DNA from: Synchiropus splendidus
Lineage: Eukaryota > Chordata > Actinopteri > Syngnathiformes > Callionymidae
Direction: 5' to 3'
Length of the DNA: 64,000 nucleotides
Assembly: GCF_027744825.2 (NCBI RefSeq)
Contig: NC_071345.1
Coordinates: 13,951,501 to 14,015,500 of the forward strand
The position numbers and the translations under genes are program-made. This document shows, in pieces, positions 63,841 to 64,000 of the stretch; position 1 is the stretch's first letter, and every line of letters begins with the position of its first letter. Under the pieces are notes generated by a model, which ran no database searches, was not told the origin of the DNA, and saw nothing but the letters and a program-made list of their open reading frames with translations.

Positions 63841-64000
63841 TTATTGACTAATCTTTGCTAAGAGAGTGAGAATACAAGTTCAGTATGAAGTTGACACTTT
63901 CACTGAGGAATTCTCAGCAAAAAAACACTTTCATCACTGGACTGGACACAACAACATTGAAGAGAACAAACCAGAATGTAGCAACAACTTTGAGCATCCG
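63840..64000 (-). mobile_element. Endogenous retrovirus relic, unit 4 (edge)
   Basis: Only the env-proximal end, colinear with 6030-6190, is inside the window. Confidence 0.5.

Larger units (their letters stand above)
58011..64000. repeat. Tandem duplication unit 4 (partial)
   Basis: The fourth copy runs to the window edge, ending in the retroviral relic at the point equivalent to ~6190 of unit 1. About 0.42 kb equivalent to 2747-3169 of unit 1 is deleted near 61090. Confidence 0.9.

Noticed and set aside
1..64000. tRNA, rRNA or microRNA genes
   Set aside because: None recognised by eye apart from the primer binding site; the palindrome is noted separately without claiming an RNA.

Overview
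The window reads as vertebrate, probably teleost, nuclear DNA. It has multi-exon genes with GT-AG introns, a meprin-type astacin-MAM-MATH gene family, a fish-style Ty3/gypsy element, LTR remnants, TIR DNA transposons and a degraded endogenous retrovirus. I see no prokaryotic gene organisation. The species cannot be named from the sequence alone.

The window is a tandem segmental duplication. A core unit of about 16.5 kb occurs three full times plus a partial fourth. Using one landmark, repeats begin at 1, 16533, 35766 and 58011. The spacing grows (16.5, 19.2, 22.2 kb) because later copies took insertions: a 2.03-kb solo-LTR candidate (24857-26889), a 642-bp solo LTR (34702-35343) and a ~6.9-kb Ty3/gypsy element (43632-50493) whose left side was deleted together with ~1.2 kb of flank.

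Each unit carries one minus-strand gene of a meprin-like family. I could assemble complete 15-coding-exon models for three genes (9340-18525, 28339-37749, 51084-60021); exon phases agree throughout and the totals are 831, 719 and 734 codons. A fourth gene enters at the left edge (1-1637) with only its first four coding exons and part of the fifth. Predicted protein order: signal peptide; astacin-like domain with no propeptide; MAM; MATH; linker; a threonine/proline-rich pentapeptide (HPATA/QPATA) array encoded by a 15-bp minisatellite; three micro-exons; a short hydrophobic C-terminus resembling a GPI-anchor signal. In the astacin domain the zinc motif HExxHxxGxxHE is destroyed (EHxxRxxGxxPE in genes 2-4, RHxxHxxGxxPE in gene 1) and the Met-turn Met is Thr, while the four structural cysteines remain. 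These look like pseudoproteases, probably cell-surface adhesion or binding proteins; that function is inference.

Layout per unit, from low to high coordinate: 5-prime half of the downstream gene, TATA-like promoter, ~4 kb spacer with a 48-bp palindrome, minus-strand retroviral relic, a relic segment with an extra exon-like block, then the 3-prime end of the next gene and its introns. One intron holds a ~1.1-kb TIR transposon with a BED-finger/hAT transposase relic.

The main candidate for something new is this tandem family of catalytically dead, mucin-stalked meprin-like proteins whose stalk length differs between neighbouring paralogues (37, 13 and 16 pentapeptide units).
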